This document shows, piece by piece, positions 43,164-54,230 of a stretch of DNA of 64,000 nt (the stretch's first letter is position 1; each line of letters starts with the position of its first letter). This DNA comes from Phycomyces nitens (taxonomy: Eukaryota > Mucoromycota > Mucoromycetes > Mucorales > Phycomycetaceae). Made by a program: the position numbers and the translations under genes. The notes below the pieces were generated by a model. It was not told the DNA's origin, did no database searches, and saw nothing but the letters and a program-made list of their open reading frames with translations. Location: assembly GCA_022702545.1 (NCBI GenBank), contig JAHRBC010000006.1, positions 2,294,001 to 2,358,000 of the forward strand. Direction: 5' to 3'.

Positions 43164-44245
43164 TCTGGTTTGCACTCTTAAAGGTGTCTTGAAGAAGATT
43201 CTTGGCACACCACATTCTTTTGCACTTGTAAATGTGGAGTGCTATTGTCCTAGCCGTGCCTCACTGGCCACAATCATTGATGACAGGTACGTTGATTTTG
43301 TCATCATTGACCAAGAAGTGTCTTTGCTGCTGTTGCTATTATTAGTCAAATAATCTCTTACCTACCCATGGAAAAAGTAATTAGAGTATACTCCAAGCTT
43401 ATCACGTCAAACTTGAAGGGCGGTAGAAATGCCAGTTTGCTTGTTGAGCGCTTTGCTGTTCATAGCTTTGTCAGTTCAGCAAACAGCTCTCAGAATTATC
43501 CTAGTACAAGTCAGCCGTCCACATATAATGAAGCAAGTTTCTTAGATCTTCCAGATGGTGTAAGTGCTGCCCAGCTATGGGAGCCATTCAACTGACATGC
43601 CAGTTTGAATGATGATGACTTGGAAGGTGTCAGCAGCCCTGTTGTCAAGAATACTTTGGCAAAGTACTATGTGCGAAACAGTGGTATGGACAGTATTGAA
43701 CTTGATGACCCGACGATTGTTGTTGCTTCTCGTCTTTGGAAAAATTCAACCGTACATTCTTCATGTATGTACCGAAGAATAAAAAACGAGACCAGACGTG
43801 GCAATCATCATGTGATGTTCACCTGTCCATACAGAAAGTGAGTATTGGTATTAGTCAAAATACAAAATAGAGATCACTCGCATTTTTTATATTTTTATCT
43901 AGCCGTCGCAATATAACTATTCAAAGCTGGTTTGTTGGCACCGTGGAATTTTATTTTGAGCATAAAGAGGTTGATGGCACACCGCACTTTCTGGCATTCG
44001 TTGAAGTGATGAAAGAGCATGGTACAGCAGCCCATGACTCATCTGTGCCAATTGTAATACGGCGGTCACACAGCTCAACTGGACAAACAACCCAGCCAAA
44101 ATATGCTGTTAATGTGGATGACATTCAGCATCAAGTTGGGCTCATCCAGTACCCTCCGAGTAGTAATCAGTTCTTTATCATTGCATCATATTATGTGTTT
44201 AATGACAATCTGCATGTGACCAGGGGTAATCTTGCCACTTTATAA
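43164..44245 (+). pseudogene. Tnp2 C-terminal remnant in CACTA E
   Basis: Three exons (43164-43286, 43385-43837, 43903-44245) join in phase across GT-AG introns. The last exon (WFVGTVEFYFEH, HFLAFVEVMKEHGTAAHD, YYVFNDNL) has the spacing of the C-terminal domain of the Tnp2 proteins of B and D (YVGEIQYLF...H...FAFVNWF), so this is probably the end of a different Tnp2 gene. A TGA at 43593-43595 interrupts the middle exon. No catalytic core precedes it. A separate uncharacterised gene cannot be excluded. Confidence 0.5.
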
Positions 44246-44290
44246 AAATTTTCTTTTTCTTTTTTCTTTCTTTATAAATATCAATACCAA

Positions 44291-44935
44291 ATAAAATAAA
44301 ATAAAATGGCTAATAATGTCAAAAACAAAAAAATTGTTTCAAAAAAACGGTAGCATAACTACCGTTTTGTTCACACAGGCGAAAAATTATTTTTCTCAAA
44401 AATGCGCAACATCTTTAACACCAAATAAAATGCTCATTTCAATAAACAAGGTTGCCTAAAAACTTACGAGCCCTTTCTATGGTACTACAACTACCTCATT
44501 GCCTGATGAAAAGACATTCCATGCAACTTTTATGATTCGGGATCGATGACATTACCTTTCAACCACAATCTGCAGAGATAAAGTGCTCTAATAAATATTA
44601 ATGTCATATAAAATAAAATAAAATGGCTAATAATATCAAAAACAAAAAATTGGTTTCAAAAAACGGTAGTTATGCTACCGTTTTGTTCACACAGGCGAAA
44701 AATTATTTTTCTCAAAAATGCGCAACATCGTTAACACCAAATAAAATGCTCATTTCAATAAATAACGTTGCCTAAAAACTTACGAGCCCTTTCTATGGTA
44801 CTACAACTACCTCATTGCCTGATGAAAAGACATTCCATGCGACTTTTATGAATCGGCATCGATGACATTACCTTTCAACCACAATCTGCGGAGATAAAGT
44901 GCTCAAAAATCATAAAAAACGGTAGTTATGCTACC
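44291..44935. repeat. About 320-bp tandem duplication with AAAACGGTAG hairpins in CACTA E
   Basis: The block running from AAATAAAATAAAATGGCTAA through a perfect hairpin (AAAACGGTAG, five-base loop, CTACCGTTTT) to GAGATAAAGTGCTC occurs twice, near 44291 and 44611, with over 95% identity by eye. The loop sequences of the two hairpins are CATAA and TTATG, reverse complements of each other. Confidence 0.8.
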
Positions 44936-46042
44936 GTTTTCGGCACAGCTACCGGTCCTTCCGCCGTAGTGATGCCAGTGGTGTCCAGAGCCAGCTCCCT
45001 CTTGGCCAAGCTGGTTCTGTTGGAATGGTTCCTTCTGTTGGCCCCTCCAGCTCAATTAGTCCCAGTGATATGCGCGCGATTGTCTTGGTATGAATATTAT
45101 TATTGTTTTGTAAAAAAATATTTTCTCACAAATTATATCCAGGAACTTATTGAGAATAAGATGTGGAAGAAAGACCTTGACTCCAAAGATCCAGCTCTGA
45201 TTGCTGAGAACGAAGGCAAGCAGAAATGGAATAAGGATGAGAGGATCGACCACCCAGACAATGTCAGGGTCATTAACTACATGAGAGACTACATTCTCTC
45301 ACAGCCTCGTGCTGCTGGTTTTTGGCCTGGCATGGTAGTGCAAAAACTAAAAAATAACTATAAGTACTACCATCGCGTTGCAAAGATGACTGAAGAGCAG
45401 TCTATTGCAAAGAAGAAAAAGGTTCGGGCCAACAGCAGGCTTGTCGAGGTTAGTATAAAGACAATATGATATTTTTGACTTAATCTGAAAATTTTTCTAG
45501 ATCCACTCGCGCAGGGTGGCGGTCTACAAGCGTCACTGGAGGGCAATTGATGAGGAGATGGGCCATAAGCCTGAAAACTCTGAGGAGATGGCCTATCTCC
45601 ATGTCCTCCAAAAGGATGTGATGTCTGATGGTGAGTCGGGCATGGAAGACGTTGCACCTGGTATTACCATGCGTGTTCTCCATGTTGCTCGTCCCAGCTG
45701 GAGAAGCGATGAGGTAATTAATATTTTGTAGAGTGATGTGCTGAGTGCTGATAAAAGACTGATAAATTTAATATAGTTGAACCGGCTTCTGGAGGTCATT
45801 GACCGTTTTTCAAGAGAGGATGATCTGAAACGGTCTGGACCAAAGACAAAGACAAGAATGCCCAGACAGCAAACATCAGTCAAGGAGATTCCTGCCCCAA
45901 GTCACCTGACTTTGAATTTGCCTGTCTGGACATTCAAAAATGAATAAATCTTTGTTTTTGTCTTTTTTACTTTTTAAACACATGATTCGCAAAACAACCT
46001 ATAAAATTATAATTAAAACCAAGAGAGATAAGATAAATATAT

Positions 46043-49000
46043 TTAGGCGGAAACCTTTCTAGGCAAGGGGACAACTAGTTTTTTGTTAATGTTACTACTA
46101 GATTTATAATCCACAATTGCAACAGGCAGGAGAATCCGATGGACAGGAAGAATGCTTTGAAAGTCAAGAGCTGAAAATTCGTCCTTGTGAATCTCAATGC
46201 CTTCAGCCTCTCTGGTGGTGTCTGACGTAGTTTTGAACCAGTTCACAAAAGCAAAGGTGTGTTGACTGTTATAGGCATTTCCACGATGTGAAGAAGAAAC
46301 AGCAGGGCTAAATGTGTGAACAAATAGATACTGAATCTCTCCAACATACGCATACACTGCCTCGGTCTTTTCCTCAACAAATAATGCTTGGATGTATGAT
46401 CCTTTTGATTTCTACCACTCCTTCCTTTGAACATCTGGCCTAGAATACTGACAGACTTGAGCATTTCGATCCAGTCATTGACAAAAGCAGAGGAAGCCAT
46501 GGTGTCATTACAGCCTTTGATGGACCTGTCATTGTAGGCAACCTGGTAATATTCCACCAAACAGTCATATTCTGCCCTACTCATCATACTCATGGGCTTC
46601 TTTTTCAATGGGAGTGTTGATGGTGGCAAAGGCTCGTTACCATATACTGTTATCAATGGATTTTCAGCATATTCAACAAAATCAGGCAATGAGAAGGTAG
46701 AGAAATAATGAGAATGTGCTGGCGTGGATATAGTGTCTGGGGTATTGGTAAACATGCGAAAGATATCTGACAAATGATATCCATTGGCTGTGCTCAGAAA
46801 CCCACGAACAAAATCTGCCTTTCGTGTATCCTCAACAAAGCTTCTCATGTATGTGGCCTCGAATCCACCTTTCCTGTTCGTGTTGATGTTTTTGAGGATA
46901 CTGTTGTACCTCTCAAAACCAAAAAGCCAGTAGCCATAAACTGGACCAAAGTCCAGAACCGTTTCACGAAGGTGAAGATGGAGGTGCATGTTGGGAGAGA
47001 GGAGGTCAGACTCATATAATTGCTCACAACCTTTGCCAAACTGCTCCAGATTGCGATGCGCTTCCTCAATATCGTCCTCAGAGATACTTGGCTTGGTCAA
47101 AAAACGGCAGGCATTTACAAAAAACATCCAATTTTTGAACATTGGCAGTGGCAGCACGTTCTTCAATACCACGGGAGAGTATACCAAACACCACGACTTC
47201 CACTCATCAGCTTTCATGAAGGGGAACCCCTTTGCAATCTTCGTCTTTAATGGAGTATAATCTGGCGGCAACACCATCTTTTCCACCATCTTCTGCATGG
47301 CAACGAGACTCTTATCGTTGATTACTCCATCTGCAACCCATCTCTCCATCATCCTCTTGGCAGTGCCTAAGAAGAGATTGTGCATTGGATCAATGATTGT
47401 GCAGCGGACAACGTCAAAGTACTGGAGACGATGCAGTTCGGACCAGCGAACACCACTGGCAACTTCAAGGCGCTGCCTCTCAGCTTGAGTGGCTGCATTT
47501 CTCCAGACCTCAGCATCCTTACGATTATCATTCTTAGTGCGAAGGAGCCACTTTGAGAAATCAAATCCAGAATAATCAACAGAGTTCGTTCCAGCTAACC
47601 GATTGAACCGACGATTACACTTATGACAAGCATTTGTACTTGTATGGGATGTGAACCCACATACTTTCCTTGCGGCAGGGATGTCACAAGCGACCAGGAA
47701 AAGAGCGGCACGGACAGTTGCACCAGATGGGCATTGATGAGTCTTCATTCTGATTCCTTTATAGAGATCCTCCAACTCATTGACCAGTGGTTTGAGATAG
47801 TGATTTATCTCTGAGGTTTTTGCTTCTCTGGGCCCAGGCATCAAACCAACGAGGATGATATTTTCCTTCTTGAATCTGACATCACGAGGAAGGTTGTTGA
47901 CAGCAAGGTAGATGGCACCACAAGAATACGTGACACCATCAAATGGTTGGAACCAGTCAATGTTTAATGTCAGCATAAGAGAGCGCTCGCTGTCAACAAA
48001 GGGGATTCCATTCACATCAGGCAACTCGTTCCACATCGCGCCATCATATATATCAAACATAGTCTTTTCCACCTTGGGACCACGATTCCAAGAGTTGATC
48101 TGTGATTCAAAATCAGGCCGAGAAAAGAGTGTTTGGATAGAGTGTTTGATTGACTGGTAGATATACGATTTTTTGGGACAGATGACAAATTGGACTTGAA
48201 CAAGCCATGGCCACACAAGGCGCTGTTTTCAAACTTGTCAAATGTACAGAAAAGAGGTGCACCATCGTTCTCGTAAATGCTGTGACATTCACCACATGCA
48301 ACATACTTCTTGATTCCCTTTGTCAATGCATTCATTCCTGCCATACTTTTGAGACCAGAGACACTTGATGGGACTCGGAAAGAATCGCCAAAAAAATCCA
48401 GGATCTTGTTCACGATTGCAATCAAGATAATCGCGCCTTCATTGACAACGTAAAAGGAAATGAACAGGGCAAGAGCCTTGACTATAAAGCCGTGAATGAA
48501 ACTCAATTCTGAGTTGAATTCTAGAAACATATTAATCAAAAAAAAGCATATTAATATATAATATTTATATAGATAGAGCGATTATCAGCTCAGATACTAT
48601 ACAGACCTTCATCATCATTCATCTCGTCTTCACTTTCACTGTCAGAGTCAGAGTCAGAGTCACCAACTGAGCTACATTCATCCTCTGCACCAAAAATGGC
48701 ATCGGACTCAGAGAGAGGTAGGTTTCTAATGGGTTCTTGTACCCCCTCATATTCTTCAACGCCGTTTTCCAAGTCTGCCCAGGTGTAAAAAATTAATTTA
48801 ATAAAAAAACAATAAAATTTTAAGAAATCCTTACCACCAGACTCAAAATCCATGGCCTCTACATTGTCTACGGCCTCAAAGTATTGCTCTTCAGTATCAA
48901 CAATTTCCATTACTATTTAATTCAAAAATGTATTTATTATTAATTAAATAATTTTCAAATTAAAATATAAAATATATCTTACATCTACCACCGAAAAAAC

Positions 49001-49133
49001 TGTTTTTGGCATCTTCTTTAAGCATATGACGCTTAAATGTTTGAGCTGTGAGAAAATCAAATCCACCCTCTTTGTTCTTGCAAATAGAACATCTACATTC
49101 TTTTGTTCTTGTAGATTTACGGATAGGAGCCAT
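46043..49133 (-). pseudogene. Tnp2-like CACTA transposase of element B, two frameshifts
   Basis: Exons 48983-49133, 48835-48912, 48607-48774 and 46043-48520, all phase-compatible GT-AG. Exon 1 gives a Cys-rich N-terminal finger (CRCSICKNKEGG with distal H). Exons 2 and 3 are acidic (DSDSDSDSESEDE). Exon 4 carries NIDWFQPFDG, ILVGLMPGPREAK, CDIPAARKVCGF, IDPMHNLFLGTAKRMM, KSWCLVYSPVVL and VYGYWLFGFERYN, and a C-terminal domain ending VVPLPRKVSA. Two contractions break it: A6 (plus-strand T6 48169-48174) before KKSYIYQS, and A4 (plus-strand T4 46403-46406) where the frame needs A5, before GSYIQALF. Both are homopolymers. It is convergent with the accessory gene. If the frameshifts are errors, this would be an autonomous element. 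Confidence 0.88.
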
Positions 49134-49388
49134 TGTTTAATAAATAATTGAAATGTTTTGGTTTAACAGTAAAGAAGATATATTCAGGTACAGTTTATTT
49201 GATATACTTTGAGTTTAATAATTATTTTTTTCATGCTACACAATCGCCTACACCCAATAAAATCCATCAAAAATATTTTTTCTCTCTGAACTCACAAAAA
49301 AGGGCCTGAGCTAGAAAATTGACCTTTATATCCCATACCTACTGTATCAACTACACATATGGGAATCGGGGGTATTTTTGCAGTGAAT

Positions 49389-49818
49389 GCACGATCAGAG
49401 AATGCTTGAGACCAGTGGAATCATGGCTCAACTGGAACAGCAACTCTGTCATGCTGATAATGGTGATCACCATTATGCCATCTATGGTGATCCGGCATAC
49501 AGAGCAAATGTATTGGTGGTCAAGCCATTCAGAAGAAGACCTGACATGACTTCTGAGGAGCGCCTCATCAATAATGCCATGTCAAAAGTTCGAGAGTGTG
49601 TTGAGTGGGAGTTTGGACATGTTGGTGCTTTCTTTGCTTATGTCAAGTTTAGAAATGGACAGCGTGTTGGGCAGAGCCGGGTAGGAAAGTTCTACCTCAT
49701 TTCTACATTAATGAAGAACATTCATACTTGCATTAACAATGGAAATCAGACAAGCATGTTCTTTGGTATTGCACCTCCCCAATTGCATATATACCTAGAC
49801 AGAATCACCACACAATAA
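49389..49818 (+). pseudogene. Harbinger transposase, C-terminal part (interrupted gene)
   Basis: Continues the frame of 38867-39567 beyond the CACTA B insertion. It starts with MHDQRMLETSG, then the second catalytic Asp in YAIYGDPAYRANVL and the third acidic residue in MSKVRECVEWEFGHV, and ends with a Pro/His tail at a TAA (49816-49818). 143 codons, no lesion. Together the halves show a complete catalytic triad, so the CACTA hit is the only visible defect. Confidence 0.9.
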
Positions 49819-49855
49819 AATTGATTTATAAATGTTTTTTTTTAAAAAACGTTTA

Positions 49856-50866
49856 CTACTGTGGATGGTAGAAAAAGGGATAAGATGTCCCAGAAGGTTG
49901 CTGGTAGGCAGAGGGATAGGGACTTCTGCTACTATTTTCTAGCTTTCCCAATCGTTCATTGACCACACGAAGCTCTTGCTTGGTCTCGCAAAGCTCTTGC
50001 TTGACCACACGAAGCTCTTGCTTGGTCTCGCAAAGCTCTTGCTTGACCTCACGAAGCTCTTGCTTCATCTCAAGCATCACCTTCATCATTTCGTCGGCCA
50101 GCTTGTGCTGACAAGCTCTCTCCCTCTCATCCGCTTCCATTGCCAATGCAATGTCTTTCTCAAGAGATTCCCTGGGACTAAGCCTTTGATACATTGGAAC
50201 TCTTTTAGTAGGAATCTCTTGAGAAGTGGAAGTCCTGCCACTTGCATTGGATTGCTCACTATCTATCCATGCCTGTTGTGGTGATTGTGTGGGGACTCTA
50301 ATAAGAGTCTCCTTCTTCTTCTTGATTGTCCCTTGCAATGCTCTGACACTCATCATTACTTCCGCATCTCTCTTCCTAGCAATGCTCTGTGCTGCATCTT
50401 CATCATCCTTACTCTTCTTCAACTCTACAGCTGTCATCTAATATTCATAAGCAAATAAAATTTCAAATAAGCATATATAAGACTGTATATTAAAAAAGCA
50501 TACCAATTGATCCAAGGAAAGAACTCGGTTTTCCAGAGTAGTTTCTGAATCATTGGTACCAGTATCCCCTCTTTCTTTTCTATGCTTCTCTTTGATTTGT
50601 TTTCTGGAGTCCCGAACAAAGTTTCTGATTGTAGATATACCAACTGGGTGGGTGCTGGGATCACTCTTGTTGACTTCGTCTTGAACCACATCCCATGCCT
50701 TGATGATATTGCCTTGTAATTGCTCAAAAGGACGGTATTCAAGCATAGCTTCAATGCAAGCTAGCTTTCTTACATCATTGAGCTTTCCACGTTTTGCAGA
50801 TGGCTCTAAACTTCCTTCAACAAATTGCAAGTTGTTGGGGTTGTTGTCAACTGATTTTCCAGACAT
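49856..50866 (-). CDS. Harbinger Myb/SANT-like DNA-binding protein, two exons
   Basis: Second gene of the Harbinger element; in the family this protein helps the transposase bind the termini and enter the nucleus. Exon 1 is 50504-50866 and exon 2 is 49856-50437, joined in phase 0 over a 66-nt intron (GTATGC...TTAG), for 314 residues. Residues about 28-95 form a trihelical Myb/SANT-like domain (KLACIEAMLEYRPFEQL through STIRNFVRDSRKQ) followed by a basic stretch. Residues about 240-280 are a heptad-repeat coiled coil (KQELRE/KQELCE units) encoded by tandem 21-nt repeats. It is intact, convergent with the transposase, with 37 bp between stops. Confidence 0.85.
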
Positions 50867-51137
50867 TTGAGTAAATATGAAAAGATATATAAGTGTAAGA
50901 GTGAATAGAACAAGATAGAATAATATGAATGCCCTTTATAAATTTCAAATTTGTATTATATTCGGCGATATAAAAGCATGCTTATAATGTGGTTGATTGG
51001 TTTATTTTAAAAGCAAGTTAGTAAAAACGTTTTTAATATTATTAATAAAAACAGGCCGAATTTTTAATAGTTCTGTGTAACATTTGTTTAAAAATTACTT
51101 TTATGGCTATTAAAAAGAATCCCCAAATGTCTCTAAT

Positions 51138-52635
51138 ATCTTGCACTTTATATAAATCAAAGGAGTATATTTTTTAACCCAGTGAGACATAGTTTCACAG
51201 ACATAAAACAAAGCAACAATATCTTCAAGAAAATCATTTTGACCGGCCGCCTATTTTATTTTCAGGGTCAAGGCACTTTATCACAAAGTATTTTTTTTCT
51301 TTTTATTTATTTATTTTTTAAACCTCTTTAATAATTACTGCCGTCAAATAGCCAAGTGACTTTGCTCTATACTTTACTTTTACTCACCATCTCTTAATAT
51401 ATTTTCCTATAGTCTATCAATGCCACCTGCTTTTTACTTGACATGCTCAATCTCACATTCACTAACAAATGAATATATTCTTGCATAACCTCATCTTTAC
51501 TAATATTTATATTCATCTAGTCATTGAAAAACTTTTTTTGGTTTTGTTTTGCCTCACAGTCATCGGATCTAGTACAATGGTAAGGCTATTTATCCTAGTT
51601 TTACTTTTGATCTCTAATCACTTATATTTACTAGTTAATCTATAAAGTACGGTTAGTCCATTCAGTTAAACAATCTGTAAAACATGCAAAGACATCTCTA
51701 TATTGGTGAGTTTATAATAGATCTCATCTTGTTTCTACCAATACTTATACACCAACTAATCAAGCCTTATTTACATATAGATAATGCAAATACCAGACTG
51801 TCGCTCCTTTCATAATTCAAAATAATTGCTTGTGCCATGTCCCTTTGTTTCTAGTCGCACCTGTAAGTACTTCACTTTGAAATATTCTCTCTCTATTCAG
51901 ATTATTTACTAATTTTGTTTTCTTTATTCTTGCATAGTCAAGTACCCTTTCAAGTAAGTTTTTGACCCGCTGATAGAAAGAGCATCCCATGGATAGTAGA
52001 GATCAGAGAGAAGCATGCATGCAATAGCTGTATTATTCTAGAATATACCATAAAATTAGAATGCGTATTTAGAAAACTATCAATTGTATAAAATAAAAAT
52101 ATTGAAAATTATACAATTCATTGTTATTGAAAAATAAACAAACCAAAGAGGCTTGTTTATGAAGAACCCATTTCCTCACTTTGTACTATAAAACAACCCA
52201 TTCTCTCACTTTTATATACAGTCGAATAACCCATTCCCTCACTTTTGAAAACCCCAGAGGTCCATTCCCTCACTTTTAAGAGAAACAAAGCCAATAAAAG
52301 CATATTAAATATAACAAAAAGGACCAATCTCAGTGGACAATACATGGCAATTGGGTTTGTATGCGCACCTTATAACAGACCATACATAAATGGGTATTCA
52401 TTGAGAATCAGGCGTAGCTATAATGTATATTTAGTTTCTACACAGCTTGCTGACTAGCAATTGTCTAATGTTGGGATTCCGTCAACCCATATAATCAGAG
52501 GATGTTAATCAACGCCATATGGGGCATTGGAATATGGATTCAGATGAAATCTCCTCATAATGTATATGGAATATAAAATTTCATGTACATATACCCCACA
52601 TTTCAGGTTAGTAAAATCGACCAGTTTTTGTAGTG
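51138..52635. mobile_element. CACTA element F, right terminus and subterminal region
   Basis: The right end TTTTTGTAGTG at 52635 gives the terminus CACTACAAAAACTGG. The body from about 51240 to 52000 is homologous to 58840-59540, including the block CAGGGTCAA and AAAGTATTT. It shows closely spaced splice signals on the plus strand (for example CCTATAG at about 51411, GTAAGG at about 51583, GTGAGT at about 51705), matching an outward-facing intron-dense gene, but no clean frame. The Harbinger element separates it from the accessory gene at 37234-38504, presumably part of the same element. Confidence 0.65.
52164..52280. repeat. About 33-bp subterminal tandem repeats of CACTA F
   Basis: Four units built on CCCATTCCCTCACTTTT lie 350-470 bp inside the right terminus of F. 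Subterminal arrays are typical of CACTA ends and are likely protein-binding sites. Confidence 0.7.
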
Positions 52636-52846
52636 CCATCTACCTCTTCCTTCATGTACGATTGTAATCATAATGGTAATATCTTTTTTTGGTCTTTATA
52701 TTTTTTATAATATTATTCTGATCCTCTCTTTTTATCTTATCGCCTTCCGCCACTCACACAGTCTATTATATTGGTATCGTCATCAGTGTCATGGTAAAAA
52801 AGAACCTTTTGGTGTCAAACTTTTTTTTTCTCTAACGTTGTTTATT

Positions 52847-54230
52847 CTACTTGGGTCACCCCCATCACACCCTGTCCATCTCTTCCATCATCTACAACTG
52901 GTTATCATAATGGTAATGCCATTTCTTGGTCTATACTTTTCTATAATATTATTGTTATTCTCTCTTTTTATTTTATAGACATATTCCGTTCACACGCCTA
53001 TTATATGGTATGGTCATCAGTGGCATGGTAAAAAATCGTGTCAAATAATTTTCCCCTTTAACGTTTCTTATTCTACTATAGACCGCCGCCATCAATCACC
53101 CCATCTGGCTCCCCCATCATCCTCAACTGTTATCATAACGGTAATGCTGTCTCTTAGTCTTTCTACTTTCCATAACACTATTCTGATTCTCTCTTTTTAT
53201 ATTATAGATCTCCTCTACTCAAACGGTCTATTATATGGTATCGTCATTGATGGCTTGGTAAAAAATATTTTTGTGTCAAACTATTTTATCCTCTAACGTT
53301 TCTTATTCTACTATAGACCGCCGCCATCAATCACCCCATCTGGCTCCCCCATCATCCTCAACTGTTATCATAACAGTAATACTGTCTCTTAGTCTTTCTA
53401 CTTTCCATAACACTATTCTGATTCTCTCTTTTTATCTTATAGACCTCCTCTACTCAAACGGTCTATTATATGGTATCGTCATTGGTGGCTTGGTAAAAAA
53501 TATTTTTGCGTCAAACTATTTTATCCTCTAACGTTTCTTATTCTACTATAGACCGCCGCCATCAATCACCCCATCTGGCTTCCCCATCATCCTCAACTGT
53601 TATCATAATGGTAATGCTGTCTCTTAGTCTTTATACTTTCCATAACACTATTCTGATTCTCTCTTTTTATCTTATAGACCTCCTCTACTCAAACAGTCTA
53701 TTATATGGTATCGTCATTGGTGGCTTGGTAAAAACTCTTCATGTCAAACTATTTTCTCCTTTAACGTTTCTTATTCTACTATAGACCGCCGCCATCACTG
53801 TCCACCCCATCTGGCCCCTTCATCATCTACAACTGGTTATCATAATGGTAATGCCTTTTCTTGGTCTTTATCTCTTTCCATAATATTATTCTGGCTATTT
53901 ACTAATATTGTTCTATACTCTTAATAAGAATCTATTGTTGGTCATCACGTAACATCCCTCTACTTAATTGTCAACTCTGTTTCTGGTATGTAAATCGATT
54001 ATTCTATTACCCAATTCACCCATACTAATTTACTTTACCCCATCTCTAGTCAATCTAATCATACAAGATGCCATGTCATGCCATGCCATGCCGCACAACT
54101 CAGCCCCACTTTGTCCATTCTTATCCATCCCTTACAATGTAAGTATAAAATACCTCACATCTTGAACAACACCCGCACTCTTGAATATATGTCACTAATA
54201 TAACTTTTATTGTATTAGAATACTGCCGCA
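52847..54230 (+). pseudogene. Outward-facing intron-dense small gene of CACTA H, with duplicated mini-exons
   Basis: Repeated exon-like blocks of about 59-63 nt (starting ACCGCCGCCATCA) and 49-50 nt (starting ACCTCCTCTAC) alternate. Each is framed by a TATAG acceptor and a GTAATG or GTAAAA donor. The longer block is homologous to exon 3 of the 87-residue gene at 32732-33242 and is open in the same frame. One block pair is 109 nt, not a multiple of three, so the repeated arrangement breaks the frame. Downstream exon-like blocks (about 53905, 54050 and 54218) follow the order of the J gene. A decayed or noncoding copy is most likely. Confidence 0.5.
53082..53784 (+). repeat. Three tandem 233-235 bp units, each an exon-intron pair
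   Basis: Units begin at 53082, 53317 and 53552; a fourth related exon starts at 53785. Each unit contains two mini-exon-like blocks and two introns and the units are nearly identical, indicating recent tandem duplication. Confidence 0.88.

Larger units (their letters stand above)
41323..44971. mobile_element. CACTA deletion derivative E, 3.65 kb, with hairpin subterminal repeats
   Basis: Termini CACTACGGCGGAA (41323) and its complement TTCCGCCGTAGTG (to 44971). The 3-bp duplication ATG lies at 41320-41322 and 44972-44974, inside the accessory gene of B. The ends carry many copies of ACGGTAGC/GCTACCGT, several as perfect hairpins. The interior has a Tnp2 C-terminal remnant and three local tandem duplications. 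The complete transposase is missing, so E is probably mobilised in trans. Confidence 0.9.
41064..45947 (+). pseudogene. CACTA accessory gene (RPSWRSDE family), element B, split by CACTA E
   Basis: Best-preserved member of the family. Exons: 41064-41322 continuing at 44975-45087 (one exon split by element E and its ATG duplication), 45143-45448 (306 nt), 45501-45713 and 45777-45947. Without the insertion the frame is open for 353 residues. The N-terminus is basic (SGRKARANPAA). A likely coiled coil follows (EDLRFLKSRMGMVYDIAGKT), then a charged helical domain in exon 2 and MSDGESGMED before VARPSWRSDE. The tail is LPVWTFKNE. Introns are all phase 0 at positions matching the copies at 37234 and 61630. 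It converges on the Tnp2 gene with 95 bp between the stops. No known domain recognised. Confidence 0.75.
39568..49385 (+). mobile_element. CACTA (Tnp2-type) DNA transposon B, 9.8 kb, complete
   Basis: Both ends are visible: CACTGCAAAAAAATG at 39568 and the complement of CACTGCAAAAATACC ending at 49385. A further shared block (CGATTCCCA.ATGTG) gives a TIR of about 32 bp. The flanking duplication is AAT (39565-39567 and 49386-49388), inside the Harbinger transposase. Contents from left: about 1.5 kb of noncoding or intron-dense sequence, the accessory gene on + (itself split by CACTA E), and the Tnp2 gene on -. Confidence 0.93.
38643..51134 (+). mobile_element. PIF/Harbinger DNA transposon, split by CACTA B
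   Basis: Terminal inverted repeats AGAGACATTTGGGGATTC (38643-38660) and its complement (51117-51134) are perfect over 18 bp and flanked by the 3-bp duplication AAT (38640-38642 and 51135-51137). It carries the two genes expected of the superfamily, a DDE transposase and a Myb/SANT-like protein, convergent with a 37-bp gap. Without the 9.8-kb nested CACTA B the element is about 2.7 kb. Confidence 0.92.

Noticed and set aside
32023..52635. Elements J and F as two ends of one large CACTA element
   Set aside because: Termini differ (CACTGGAAAAACGGG versus CACTACAAAAACTGG) and flanking triplets do not match (AGT versus CCA).
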